From positions 926,036-990,035 of the forward strand of contig BDGG01000013.1 of assembly GCA_001949185.1 (NCBI GenBank): DNA of 64,000 nucleotides, given 5' to 3'. Shown here piece after piece: positions 33,961 through 45,556 of the stretch (position 1 is the stretch's first letter; every line of letters begins with the position of its first letter). This DNA comes from Ramazzottius varieornatus (Eukaryota; Tardigrada; Eutardigrada; Parachela; Ramazzottiidae). Under the pieces are notes generated by a model. It was given only the letters and a program-made list of their open reading frames with translations, searched no databases and had not been told where the DNA came from. Both the position numbers and the translations under genes were made by a program.

Positions 33961-34416
33961 CACTTGAGCTTTAAGCAGTCGGAACCGGAATTCAGTTTTT
34001 CCGTTGCTGTATCAGAACTGGAAACTTCGTGTGATTTGACATCGCATCTTACCAAAAATTTATTAATTACGAAAACTGATGGAGGTTTTGCAAACCCTTC
34101 CGGAGAAGTAAAGCTAATCGGCTGGATCGCGTAGCGGGTCTCAGCCTCAGCCGATTAGAGTAAGGAATGGAAGGGGCCAAAGTCTCACGCTACTCGGATA
34201 TCTTGCGCTGCTCCAGTTCCGTATCAACCTCTCTAGTGCCTCTGGAAATCTTACGCTGTGCTTGAGAGAGGGGGGTAGGGGTAGGGGTAGCGGCTCTTGA
34301 TATCGGAATCTTACGTAATACTTGAACGCTCCTTTTTTGCTCCAGGTAAAATCGTCAAAAATTAGCGTCGAAAACATTGTTTTTCCGAACTGGGACGACG
34401 GATTTAATCACTGTTG

Positions 34417-35289
34417 CCCTGTTCGGACGAGCCTCCGATCCAGTATACTGACGATATAACATTTGGGATCAGTCTTGGCTTGCTACAGAGCATTATGGGT
34501 GTCTTGGGTTCAGTTTTAGTTCGTGTATGCGACATACAGCCCGATTCAGCAAAGTTGACACTGTTTGCTGGAAAAAACCACTTCTTCCTCGCCTACTTCG
34601 CTTGTGCACTAAAACGTCGCTGAAACTAACGAACAAATTTCCTAGTACGATATGAGCACGAAAACATCCGTCTACAATAGGCGGTCCAAAAATATGAGAT
34701 CAAGTATGACGCGCACTTTTCTGGAACCTGTGTGAAAACATGCGCGCCAAATGACCGGGGCAAAAGGTTTTTTCCCAGAAGAAAAATTAAGATCTTTCAA
34801 GGCTTAGCTTTGTTTCCCAAAAGACTGATGTCAAACTGAGGCCCAATAGACCTGTTCTAAGGATCATGCTCTGAAACCTTCTTTCCTGCTATAGACTTGG
34901 AGCTGGAAAATTCTGAACGAAATCACAAGCAGAATTTCCAAAATTGCTTTGGCACCAAGTTTCAAAATGAGTGTGCCAGACGGCTTTGCGCAGAATAAGT
35001 TGGAAAACGAGAAACCAAGTGAGATGATTAGAACGAATTTTTTTAGAGGTTAAGTGTGAACCACAGGGTCAGCTTTGCTGAATCGGGCTGTATATGTCTA
35101 CGGGACATGAATATCAGATAGCGGGTTATTCATGTATGTGATGTTCATGTCCCATAGAAATATATGTTATATACTGTATATGAACCCTCACTGAACCGAG
35201 AATGCACACAATATGCTCTGTAGCAAACCGGGCCTGATCCCAAATGTTATATAGTCAGTATAATGGATCGGAGGCTCTTCCTAACAGGG
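34417..35289. mobile_element. Foldback element with about 150-bp inverted arms
   Basis: The left arm starts CCCTGTTCGGACGAGCCTCC and includes ACATTTGGGATCAG, TTGCTACAGAGCAT and ATACAGCCCGATTCAGCAAA. The right arm, inverted, starts CCCTGTTAGGAAGAGCCTCC and carries the same words in the same order. The interior lacks coding potential. I could not define a target duplication, so the superfamily is open. It ends just before a GPCR fragment. Confidence 0.8.
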
Positions 35290-35299
35290 TAAGATCGGT

Positions 35300-35690
35300 A
35301 TGAAAGAAGAGTGCTGCTCCCCCCTCCCGGACCCGTTCACGAAACGATCACAATCGCCACCACGGAGCTCGAAAGTTCGACCCACCCACAAGTCACCATT
35401 GCGCAGGTGAAGAAACCGGCTTATCGACGGGGAATCGGTGGGTTCCTGCAGCTTAGCCTGCTGACTGCCAGCATGGTGGTAGCCTGGGTGCCGGCTCTCA
35501 CGTTCTATACGGTTCTCATCTGGAAACAGGTGGACTGGTCAGTATTGCACAGGTGGCCACTGTCTTGTTGATGGAGAGAGCGTACGATCCTCTGCTCCAA
35601 CACGTGCGCAGACTGATTTTCGAGATGCGATCGAAATCACTGGTCGGTTTGTACTCAGGTTTCCCAGTCTTTGAAAGCAAGCATGTGCAG
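35300..35690 (+). pseudogene. Rhodopsin-like GPCR fragment, TM6-TM7
   Basis: The frame reads a basic loop (VKKPAYRRGIGG), then TM6 (FLQLSLLTASMVVAWVPALT, YTVLIWKQVDW). After a one-base slip near 35553 comes TM7 and the helix-8 region (VATVLLMERAYDPLLQHVRR, LIFEMRSK). TM6 matches the sequence GFLKLSLLSLTVAVSLLPVQ in the broken GPCR at 54 kb, so this is the same receptor family. TM1-TM5 are missing. The foldback element ends about ten bases upstream. Confidence 0.6.
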
Positions 35691-36734
35691 TAACAATCCT
35701 CACCTCTTTAAGACGTTACACCAGCAGATCGAAATGCCCAAGTGAGCTGGTACTGTACATTCGACAAAGGTGCACGTCATTGCAGCACCACGTGACGTCT
35801 TGTGTTGCTGTAGAGCGGCATTTTTGGACTTCGTTTTTTCCTACTTCCACTTCACTCTCCGGAAGAAATTTTGAGGTTCCCCATAAAACCTTTTGAGCTG
35901 GTCCGTCATGCAGTGATGCGTTTGGACTGAGGATTATCGGTGAATCGCAGGTCAGCTCTAGTAGACAACGTACTATTGCAATTTAGTTACTTAGACAAAC
36001 GGCTCAATAAGAGCTTTCCCGGGCCCTTAACGGCGGAGGATTCTTCCAATAGGAGAAAGATGTTTGGTCATTTAGGAAACCGCCCTCTGTCGTGGTTATG
36101 CAGATATAGGTGATTAAACGTCCAGCGCGTTATGAAGCTTTCTGTTGAAAAGATAATATCCTGTATCAGCTTGCTGAAGCTGCATCGGTTAACTTTATGG
36201 AATAATTTTCTCTCACTAGATTTGTAACTAAAACAAAACTGTTGGCTGAATGTCTTTCCCAAAAAATGTTTACTCGTGAAAATATATGGGACAGGAAGCA
36301 AGTTAGCAGCACGATATCTCTTTACATTTCCTAATGAGGTTTAGACTTGAATTTATGGCACGCTGTTCACCGAACTCGAGATATCTCTGGAAGCCTAGTG
36401 CGTTACTTGAAAAACAATCTTAGGAACTGTCTGAGGTTTTATTTCCGACAAGTGTGCACTCGTTTGCGGAATGCGAGCTAGACAACAAAATAATGATTTC
36501 CGCCTACTCTACTCAGATACGAATATATCTCGTCAAGGACGGTCGGAAGACACTGGTGCACTGCTTCCGCACGTCAGCTTGTGTCCAACGGAAAAATCCC
36601 ACGAGTACTCGTCATGTTCATAGCAGTTGAGTTTGTGCTCTTCGTGAACTGATGTTTGTAGAGCTTGACGCAGGGTTGGCGGTAGAGCTGATCCTTAGAT
36701 GAGGTCTTTAAATTCCCACAATTGTTTATTCTAA
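35691..36734. other. No gene seen
   Basis: No supported exon; this is AT-rich spacer between two broken GPCR genes. Confidence 0.4.
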
Positions 36735-37572
36735 CCACACGGTAGCTAGGAATCGGTCGGGCAACAGTACCGAAGAATTTGGTGCCGGGTTAGCCAACGG
36801 TGCGTTGTTTGTTACAGTTCTGTGTGATTGCACTTTGGACATTTGCACGCGCCTTCTGATCGGAGGACTCGCCCTAGCTGCGCTTTTATATACCACTTTA
36901 TTCCAGTTTTTGGGAGTCCTTTCCACCTTTCTCAACGTATCCTACGGGTACACTGTACCATGCATGGGCCACTACTTGATATTATACTGGTTGATTACTG
37001 GCATTCGCTGGACCGATGTAGCGATTCCGTTGAACCGTTTGGTGGCCATTCGTTAATCCCGTCACTACAGCAGACTTCGCACTCTGAAAGCGGGGATCCT
37101 ACGGCTGTGCATCACATAGACATATCCTTCAATAGCCATCGCAATTGTTTCCAGCAACAGCGTCGGTATCGGGATCGGCAGAACACGAGAGGGAGGATGT
37201 ATTGTTGTGACGCGGGGCATTTGTGGCAGCTTGGTCAACTACACTACGGTACTGCTGCCATAAGGTGTGACCTTTATGATCTCGGTGGTCAACCTGATAA
37301 TGGTTCGCGGACGAGGGACAACGCAAAGGGTTCGTGCGGATAGCGCTGGTTACCGACGTTCACGGAACAGGCGTTTGGGAATTTCGAAAGCCCTTCTCCT
37401 GTCAGCTGTGTGGTGCCTCATCTGCATGATTCCCTTCAATGTTATGGTCTCGCAATACATGTCCTTGCTGCGAAGTAACCCGTTCGTTCTAAGGTGGCTG
37501 AAGGCTTTGCACACATTGCAGTTCGTCGTGAACCCGGTGACGTCGCTTTCAATATATTTTGTTGAAACTTGA
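36735..37572 (+). pseudogene. Rhodopsin-like GPCR with three in-frame stops
   Basis: One continuous frame covers most of a class-A receptor: N-glycosylation sites (NRSGNST), TM2 (LLIGGLALAALLYTTLFQFL), the TM3 region with its cysteine (VPCMGHYLILYWLITGIRW), the post-TM3 NRLVAIR, TM4 (TYPSIAIAIVSS), TM5 (GVTFMISVVNLIMVRG), TM6 (ISKALLLSAVWCLICMIPFN) and TM7 (LHTLQFVVNPVTSLSIYF, an NPxxxxxY-like end). Stops replace single codons at 37054-37056 (TAA), before TYPS (TAG) and before GVTF (TAA). No frameshift is needed, so decay is recent or point-mutational. TM1 and the start codon are not visible. Confidence 0.8.
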
Positions 37573-37671
37573 CAACAATATCCGTTCATATTGTAGTTTA
37601 TTTACTTTGCCGTCAGTGAAGGATACCGGGCGGCTTTGGAACGACTTTTTTCACTCAGCCGTCAATCTGCC

Positions 37672-37795
37672 AATCAAGTGGGCAACGGCACCAAGTAACA
37701 CGCTTGCTGTACGGCGGTACATGCTGAGGTCACTTGGCGAGGTCAGCTGCTTGGTGGTTTCTAGAAACCGCACGCCACTTGGAGCATGGCTCGAA
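37672..37795. repeat. AAGTGGCGCAC-type repeat, diverged copy
   Basis: CCAAGTAACACGC, GGTCACTTGGCG and CGCACGCCACTTGGAG lie within 120 bp, as in the other copies of this family. Confidence 0.4.
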
Positions 37796-37827
37796 GAGAA
37801 TACTTTCTGAATTTTTCTCTTTTCGAC

Positions 37828-37859
37828 ATGATACTAGTACGAAGTAGTACTAGTATCAT
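37828..37859. repeat. Perfect 13-bp hairpin
   Basis: ATGATACTAGTAC and GTACTAGTATCAT pair perfectly around a 6-nt loop. No poly-T tract follows, and its role is unknown. Confidence 0.75.
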
Positions 37860-39311
37860 TGGTCAGACTGTACGTCAAACGATAAATTCAGCCACAACCG
37901 GGTACCTTCTTTCTTTATCATATGCGATTGACCCCTCCCTAAGCGTCTGACGTAGTGTGACTTACTGGTGGAGTACGGAAATCTGCAGTACTGCTGTTGC
38001 TCCTTGAGTGCTGCCCCGTCAACCAGCCCCATTCCTACGATATTTGGATTGCGGAATTCGGTAGGTTACACGCAGAGACTGCATCCATCCGCCCTAGGGT
38101 GATCGTGTGTTACTATGTATAGTTGACCTTGGGTGCATGTCACGATTTTGATTACTGACATGAGACCATGCGCCGGTGCTGTCCTTCGCATCTCAGCAAG
38201 CGCAAAGCAGTGAAAGCACCTATTGCCGTAATCGGAAATCTGCGTTACGAAATAATTTGCAACGAAGACCGGTCAAATGTTTAACGGCAGGAACAGAACT
38301 GTAGCCACAATACACAAGGCTAATCTTACCGGATTGAGAGCGTATCCTAAAAGGTGGGCGTTTCTTTGCTAAACCCGCAGCGGCAAGTTTGCGTAGAACC
38401 TAGTGAGGCTGATTTAAACTCACAGCGGTACCAACAGGATACAGAGGGCGCGTCACAAAGTCGACCCGAACAAAGCTCCAGTGTTGTTCCGACGTCTTTT
38501 AGCACGCGTCGCAAGCCGGAAAAAGTGGTATAGGGATTTGCGGTCGCAGGGAACCGAGTTCCGGCGGATCTGCGCTAAGCAGGAGCCAATTGCTGGGGTG
38601 CATCCAAGTTTTGCGGTGTTTTGTTATTGTGATTAGAAAGAGCAGGACGTCAAAGTGAACAAAGGCTCTAACAAAATCTGTTCCGGCAGAAATCTGTTGC
38701 TCCGAAGAATGAACCGGCTCCCGAATGAATGTTCTCCAGAGATGGACCGAATTTTTACAGTATTATACCGCGGCTGTTAACGAAAATATATACATTGAGA
38801 GAGATTAGCATAGAAACGCCCTTAAAAATACCCAAATGCGATAAACCAGCAGGAATTGAAAAAGACCTGCTGTGTGATAAAAAGTGTTGGCTCCCTATCA
38901 TGAAGAAGCGTTTTCTTGTCGTATAAACCTTTTGTTCCAGCCAGGACTCACTCTTTTCTTTAATAAAGGCGTTCACGATCTAACGTGACGTACGCAGTGC
39001 TAGTTAATTGCTTGCTATTGCGAAGTGTCGGGCTAGCGTGCACGCAATATCACAAGCATGTAAACGATGAGCGAGGAGAAATTGATGTCGTTCAAGAGAC
39101 CATCATCAGTTATCGCCCATCTTGGAGATCTTCTGCCACGATTAGCATGAAGGAAACATGGGTAAGACCAGACACAAACAGCGCGGTATTTATCTTGAGG
39201 CTTGTCGTGTTAGGCTAATCTACGGCACCTTATTTTGTGTTAACAAAAGTCAAGCACCATTTTCTTCTGGATCAACATCGTGCTCTGTTCTACGTGCGTA
39301 TCGTCTTAAAA
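37860..39311. other. No gene seen upstream of the metalloproteinase
   Basis: No supported exon. The end of this stretch should hold the metalloproteinase promoter. Confidence 0.4.
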
Positions 39312-41783
39312 ATGTGTCTCAGAAGGCTATCTTTTACCTTCATATTGGTGAGCTACCGTCTCGTACTGCTGAGCGTTTTATTGGGATTTTTAGTCTCTGC
39401 GGTTACAAGTCGACCACTTGTCAGAGATGAACGCGGGCTTGTAGAATCTGCACGGTCAGGAATTCAGAAGGTACGTACGGCCCCGTTCAGAACTGTAAAA
39501 CTCATTCTGAGGGCGGCTCTCAGTATGGATAACGGATCACGTACCGAAGTTAAATCGGTCTTCATACATCCAGGCCAAAGACTACCTGCGAAGTTTTGGC
39601 TGGCTTCCATCTTGGAATCCAGAAACATGGAAAGAGTCAAGCGTAAGAATGGTCAAGAAAGCCACGCGTCTTTTTCAAAGGTTTTGGGGACTTTCAGAAA
39701 CAGGTTCGAAGCCTAGCTTCCAATGCTTTATGGTGCGCATTTCCTAGAAGAGAAAAACCTCACAATAGTTTTCAGGCGAGGTGGACCACGCCACTGAACA
39801 ACTGATGAACACCCCACGCTGCGCAGTTCCAGACAACTTTGTGTCCGTCGACGATGGAAGTCTGGATGAAGAAATCGAACTGGAAACAGACAAGATACCT
39901 GACGTAAAAGTGATGGACGCCGAAAGCCGACGTCGGCGATATGTGATCCAGAAAGCCGTTTTGTATGGTAACAAGTGGAAACGAAGGGACTTAAAGTATC
40001 GTGTGAACAAATATTCACAAAAAATACCGTCCAGCGTTGTCGACGGGGTACTCCGGAAAGCTTTCCACGTAATTACTCTTCGATCCGTTCAGCGATGTTT
40101 TTCTTCGATTTGTTTTCCGTCTGTTAAATGACAGTTGTTCTATAGGAATGGGAGAAAGCGTCACCCTTCACATTCATTCTGAAAGACGAAGGAGCGGTGC
40201 ATATCGACATCCAGTTTGAGTACTCCGATGGTCCAGGCAAGGCACTCGCTTACGCATACGGTCCTGGACCAGGGTAAGTACTATGTAGCATCGAGCCGAA
40301 CCACTGATTTGAGCTTGACAGCAAGTAAAGTGCTTGGAGAATTTTATTTTATGTTTGGCAGGGATGGAGGTGATATGCGGTTCGACGAGTACGAAGACTG
40401 GTCAGTACGATCTCCCCAAGGTAAGCTCTGCCATCCGACCGCTGTTGTGCGCAACATATCAGGATATCGCGATTATCTGTTCTGTCATATTATGCTAATT
40501 ACATCTGAACCAATCTCCGAACAGGGCAAAATCTCTACATGGTGGCTCTTCACGAAATGGGTCACGTTCTCGGTCTTGATCACTCCAACACGCCAGGAGC
40601 CATCATGAACCCATACTATACAGGCTACGTCAAAGGGAAAGGTCTGCAGCCAGACGACATCGCGGGAGTGCAGGCCATTTACGGTTCGTCGGCCTTGTTT
40701 TACCCAAGAGATCTAGGCTAGCCCAACAGACTGGACAAGATCATAATTTCAAATGGCGCGCGCTTGCGGTCCGTGACACTGGAAATGCGCGCCACTTCAT
40801 AAATCAATCGCGCCGAGTTTGTCTGACGATCTTCAAATGCGTGCCCCACACGCTTATTATCATCTTTGCCGTCAACTCTAACACCTATGTGATGCCTTTT
40901 ACAGGTCCGCCCACCACGCAGCCTGTTGCTCCCAAGCCGACACCGCAAGCCCTGGACCCGTCGGCAGCTGCCCGCCGTACCAAGCTTTCTCCCGTTCTGG
41001 GTGACGTCTGTCGGACGCCGGAAGGCCAAAAGATCATCGATGGAATTACCATCACGGGAGACAAGCGGATGTACGCTTTTAAGGGACAGTATTTCTTTGA
41101 GCTGAAGCCGGAAACTGACAAGTCGCAGCTGGTGCCCGAGCTCATCACCGAAGGTTGGCCTGGACTACCCACCACCATCGACACTGTATTCACCGGACCC
41201 GAAGGCAATACATTCTTCTTCAAGGTATGACCAAGAGACGATCCATGTACTGACAGTGTAGATTCGATACGTAAACTATGTTCTTGTAGGGTGACAAGTA
41301 CTGGAAATTCAAGAACCGGCAACTTCAGCCGGGATTCCCGAAATTGATCACTGTTGGCTTTCCTGGAGTTCCAAGTGATTTGGACGCTGTGTTTGTTTAT
41401 AACAAAAACAACCGGATATACTTCATCAAAGGTAAGACATAACCTGTAAACGTTCGCTGTTGCTCGAAATATTCACAAGAAAATACTTCTGAATAGGTGA
41501 TAAGTACTGGCGGTTCGAGCCAGGTGCAGCTCGGCGTGTGGCTGATGGGTATCCAAAAAGCCTGAGGGAGTGGAAGAAGCTGCCCTCTCGAATTGACGCC
41601 GTCACCACCTGGCGGGACGGACGCACGTACTTCTTCTCGGGTAAAGACTACTACAAGTTCAATGACTTCCACTTTGCTGTGGAGGACGGATATCCAAAAT
41701 CGGTAGCTTCTTGGTGGTTTGCCTGCGAGGAGCAAAGCGACCTTGAAAGTCCTGTCTCTTCTGGCTCCGAAACGGCCATCTAA
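39312..41783 (+). CDS. Matrix metalloproteinase (secreted, hemopexin type)
   Basis: Nine exons (39312-39470, 39574-39703, 39776-40068, 40146-40273, 40362-40420, 40525-40683, 40905-41224, 41290-41431, 41497-41783) give 558 residues with matching phases. Order: signal peptide (VLLSVLLGFLVSAVTS), prodomain (AKDYLRSFGWLPSW), cysteine switch PRCAVPD (A where most have G), a long acidic insert, a basic RRRR site that could be cut by furin, catalytic domain with zinc motif HEMGHVLGLDH and met-turn AIMNPYY, a proline-rich linker, and four hemopexin blades (GDKYWKF, GDKYWRF, GKDYYKF) closed by cysteines in DVCRTPE and WFACEEQ. It degrades extracellular matrix in remodelling. Failing to splice after exon 6 would add a short tail (GSSALFYPRDLG) and make a form without hemopexin. 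No lesions. Confidence 0.95.
40745..40805. repeat. Palindromic GGCGCGC repeat in metalloproteinase intron
   Basis: AAATGGCGCGCGC and the inverse GCGCGCCACTTC lie 25 bp apart. It is a variant of the AAGTGGCGCAC family, in intron 6. Confidence 0.5.
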
Positions 41784-41985
41784 CGTCTCACCTACTGACT
41801 AGTCAATCTGTAACTTTGGACTCCTCCCGACAGGCCGTGGACCTAGCGTTTGAATAGACGTTCCCATGCATTGATTTTGACTTCCTTCTATTGGTATTAT
41901 AAAAATCAAGCAATTATGGATGGACAGATTGAAGAAGGAAAACTTGGTAGTTTGATTATGTAGCTTTCGCGAAGTGGAAGAGTGG

Positions 41986-42301
41986 TACGAGGTAAACGAC
42001 ATAATTCTGTCATACCGATTTTCGCACCATAATTCGGGCAACGCGAAAAGTTCGAACATTATCGTCAACTCTTGATTCATCTCTCATCGTACGCCTGTTG
42101 ATACAACAGTAGGCTTTTTGACATTGGACAGACCCATCCCTCTCCCAGGCCAAATTCCCGTGCTCCACAACGCTTTGTCGTTCTCAAACCTATTGAAACC
42201 TCGAGGAGAGGGACCGGTCTACCTCAGGAAACAAGACGCAGTTCATTACGCTCAGCAAGAGCTGAGCAAAAATATGCCCGAATTATGACGTTTACCTCGT
42301 A
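41986..42301. mobile_element. MITE family A, copy 2 (316 bp)
   Basis: The left end begins TACGAGGTAAACGACATAAT and the right end, inverted, begins TACGAGGTAAACGTCATAAT. The body (CGCACCATAATTCGGGCAA, TGATACAACAGTAGGCTTTT, CATTGGACAGACCC) aligns with copy 1 at 26465 in the same orientation. Arms here match each other better than in copy 1, so this copy may be younger. Confidence 0.88.
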
Positions 42302-42593
42302 CTGTCATCGGGAAAGCTTGGTCAGTAATGTGCGAAAGCTTGTGCTTGCATTGTTCAAAGGACTTTACATCTCGTTGCCAGTACAGAATGGCAACAGGTA
42401 TTTGCTGGTGCACTGCTCGTTTTCCGAGCGGAAGTCATAGTATTGTCCGGGTCCGCAAGCAACGATACGCAGACCGTCACAGTGGCAGCGATAAGGGCTG
42501 CACTTGTCCAGAGCAAAAAGAAGCAAAGTTCGTGCGATCATCGCTGTTGTTCTTGTTGCCAAACTTTGAGAGGCTGGCAGGCGCAGTAGCCGG

Positions 42594-44016
42594 CTAAGCA
42601 GTTTGAGCTGGCAGCGGGTTGAGCGAGGTCTTGGTGGGACAGAAAGTGGCATCAGGAGCCTTGCACGCAGGCGTCGGAGTCTTCGTAAAAAACATGCCGG
42701 CTGCGGAACTGTAAGTCCGGTTGGCCGTACCCGAACCTGAACACTGGCAGTAGTTGCGTGAGCATGGTTGGGGATCATAATAACCATCAACTTTCCCCTT
42801 GCAAAACGTCAAGTCACATCGGTCGTACGCGTTGGGTCGGCCTACCGGTGCACTGGGATCTATCACTGGACCGGTACCGCCGCCGTTACCGGGAGTGTTA
42901 GGTGTCACGTCATTGGTCACTACAGGAGAAAGAAGGTAGCATCCCGTGTTTTATTGAACGTGCATCAACTTTGGTCGTGAAGGCCGACTCACAGCACAGC
43001 TGGTCTTTGGGGTCGCAGGTTGTTCCCGTTGGACAAGCTGAGCACGGCGTTCCTGTTGTGTAGGGCAGTTCGTTGTTGAAGTTTCCTCTGTGCATTACGT
43101 ACACCAATGTAATTGGCAGAAGCACGAATAATCCAGCAAAAGACTTGTCACCAAGTGTACCGAAGAACCGGCGACATACGCTGTGCAGTAATTACAGACG
43201 AACACTGCATCCCTGCCTGGGCACTGATTGAATCCTCAGCCAATCTGACTCGTTTTGGCCCATGCAACCTAAAACGCTCAGTGCTAGATCAGAGACGTAT
43301 CGTACGTACCGTTTTTCTTCTGCAGGGTGCTATGTCTGTGTTGAACTTTACCTGGGTGTAATGACCGCTGACGCCTGTACAGCTGGTGGCCTGTCCGTTG
43401 GTACAACTATCGCGCTCGTTGAACCATCTGTCAATCCCGTACTTCCAGGAGTAGTAGAAGTTATTTGGACTAACGAAGATGTTTTGACCGACGGCAGTCG
43501 TGCAATCAGTGACACTTATATGGGGCTACGCTCTAATCACTATTGTTGAAGCAATTGGTACAGTAGGACGTTATACCGGCATTGCTGACAGGATCATGTA
43601 TTAGCCCTATGCACTTGTCCGCTAGCGTCTGAGCCAGCGTTGTCAATTGGTCATTGCACCTGAGTTCTAGCATATTGCTGGCTGGCGGCTGGACTTGGGT
43701 ACGCAGACAGTTGTGCTTGTCGACGATGTACTTCTTCAGAGCTGTCGATGATGCCGGCTTGAATGCCGCATCCGGAATGGGGTTCGAAGCGATATCAGTT
43801 GGAGAGGTCAGTGGTGTCAGCTTGTGGCTCAGGGGGTATGTGGACACATCGTTGGGATTTTAAGTAGCCGCCGGATCAGGACACCACTGAGATCTTCGTG
43901 CCGAAACTGTAAAATCAAAATTGGTAAACTTTTTGATTGGGTGGCTCGAAATTTTTGTGAGCGTTATTCCTACCGAGCGAGGCGGCAATGCATAACAGCT
44001 CAGCTAGAAGATTCAT
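42594..44016 (-). pseudogene. Secreted CAP-domain plus chitin-binding protein, with premature stops
   Basis: Exons: signal peptide (44016-43974, MNLLAELLCIAASLG), CAP N-half (43886-43570), 43514-43352, 43268-43180, 43087-42993 and 42919-42594. CAP hallmarks are YIVDKHNCLRTQV, VGQNIF, GHYTQVAWAKT and FVCNYCTAGNF, then a cysteine-rich hinge (CSACPTGTTCDPKDQLC), a glycine/proline spacer and a peritrophin-like (CBM14) module with six cysteines (YDRCDLTFC...PCSRNYCQC...ACKAPDATFC). It should be extracellular and bind chitin. Lesions: TGA at 43238-43236 exactly where CAP proteins have the cysteine of GCG, and TAA at 43862-43860. The signal exon also joins out of phase. Exon phases otherwise agree from 43886 to the end. 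Confidence 0.8.
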
Positions 44017-44018
44017 GT

Positions 44019-45082
44019 CAAATTCAGAGACAAGGATGATGGCTATTAGCTTCAACGCTGCAGGTATAAAGGTCTTTCAGTATGAAATTGCCGTTCTTTA
44101 GGGTCGGACTTCAAAATCTCGTTTCGAAGTCGTAACACCACTTTTGGAGTTCGACTGATGTCCAACTCCACTGACGAGGTCTTCTCTTTTTTTGCAAACG
44201 AAGTCCACTCAAAACGTCGAAAACGGGACGTAGGAAGAGCTTTAGAGTAATAACAATGCATGTCTAACAAGGACCATTTTACGAATTTTTTGCCGCACCG
44301 TCAGCTGCACTATCACACCGGCAACAGGGTTATTTGGTAGTGGATACCTTAGGGTATCAGTACCGGAAAAGAAAGCAAGAAAATAATCCTTCGGAATTTT
44401 ACAAAAGAAGAAAATTTTGAAAAGATGGTGATATATTGCCGAGAACAAGGTGCGCCAGTCTAGTGGGGGAATGACTTTTTCCCATTTCTTGATCAGTTCA
44501 AGCAATGACACTATCTGTCAGTGTATCAAGGTGTCTTCGACCACTGGGTGAAGTTTGGGAAAATCTGCCCTGTCCGGCCGGGGGGAATAAAAAAATTTTA
44601 ATCGAGAAAGAAGAGGATTTTGAGCTCTCTTTTCCCACCTGGCAGTTTTCCGAATAGGACATGCGTTGTCAAAACTGACACAGTTAACCAATAACCTTGT
44701 TGCTGTGCGTTTTCACGTCAAGCGTATAATTTTGGAAGCGCCGGTGGCGACAAGAGAATTTTTCTAAAAAGGACGTCAAAATTTTCAGAATTATGCCACA
44801 GACACAAACAGCTCCAGCAATTTATCGTGAAGCTGGAGTGGAGCTTCCTTATGCTCAGACGAAAGACGACACCATACTCTATGCTCAGTAGAAAAGAGGG
44901 GCTCGGAATATTGCTTCTGACCAGAGATAGAATTGTTTGAAATAAGCGTTGGGAAAACGGCAATTTCATACTGGAAGACCTAATAGAAGCTGGAAACAGT
45001 TTGAGCTGTTTCTCCTGAGATTAAAATGGCACTCTTATACCCGCAGTTCTTTGGGGCGAGATGGCAAAGGTGAGCAATTTCC
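44019..45082. other. No gene seen
   Basis: Minus-strand frames at 44052-44969 are lysine- or phenylalanine-rich without pattern. Nothing supported. Confidence 0.4.
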
Positions 45083-45556
45083 TTAGAATTGATACAGTTG
45101 CAACTTCTGGCCAATATCAGAAGTGAGATACTCCCCACGGTCGTTGAGGACTTGGACCCGGGACCACCTGGATATCTGCGCCAGGATGCCTTCAAAGTAC
45201 TTGACATGGGTGTATTGTCCGAGTGTGCGTTGTTTTTGTGCCGACTACCGCTACTATCGGTCATGAAAACTGTTGGGTTTTCATACTTCGTCGCAAACAT
45301 TTTACGTAACCTTGCGAGAGTCTCCCAGTCATGGGCGGATAGGTTATAGCTAGCGACCACTCGGGAAAGTAAGCGCGGTCTTAAGCTTCCCACCACGTAC
45401 ATTTTGATGTGTGTCGTGTACCCGGAACTAGAGAAGTCCTCGGTCAGCTGGATTCCGTATCTGCAAGCTTCATACCCGCAGTATGAGAAACCGATGGTCG
45501 TGGAATGCGCTAGTCGTTCCAAATTAACATAGTGCAACCGTTGTAGCTACGTAGCT
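45083..45556 (-). pseudogene. Two exon-like pieces of an unrecognised protein
   Basis: After a CTACGTAG acceptor, 45556-45256 reads LQRLHYVNLERLAHSTTIGF, then YCGYEACRYGIQLTEDF, then SAHDWETLARLRKMFATKYE and NPTVFMTDSS, ending at a GTAGTC donor. The stretch 45199-45083 reads YFEGILAQISRWSRVQVLND and ends QKLQLYQF stop. Both have coding-like composition, but the phases do not join, and no start or upstream exon was found. I do not recognise the family. It is either a decayed gene or mis-modelled exons. Confidence 0.35.

Noticed and set aside
34268-34290. Telomere-like GGGGTA triplet array
   Set aside because: Only about three units, so it is best seen as a chance simple repeat.
43236-43238. 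Selenocysteine codon in the CAP protein
   Set aside because: A second stop and an out-of-phase signal exon in the same gene make ordinary pseudogene decay more likely. I saw no evidence for a SECIS element by eye.
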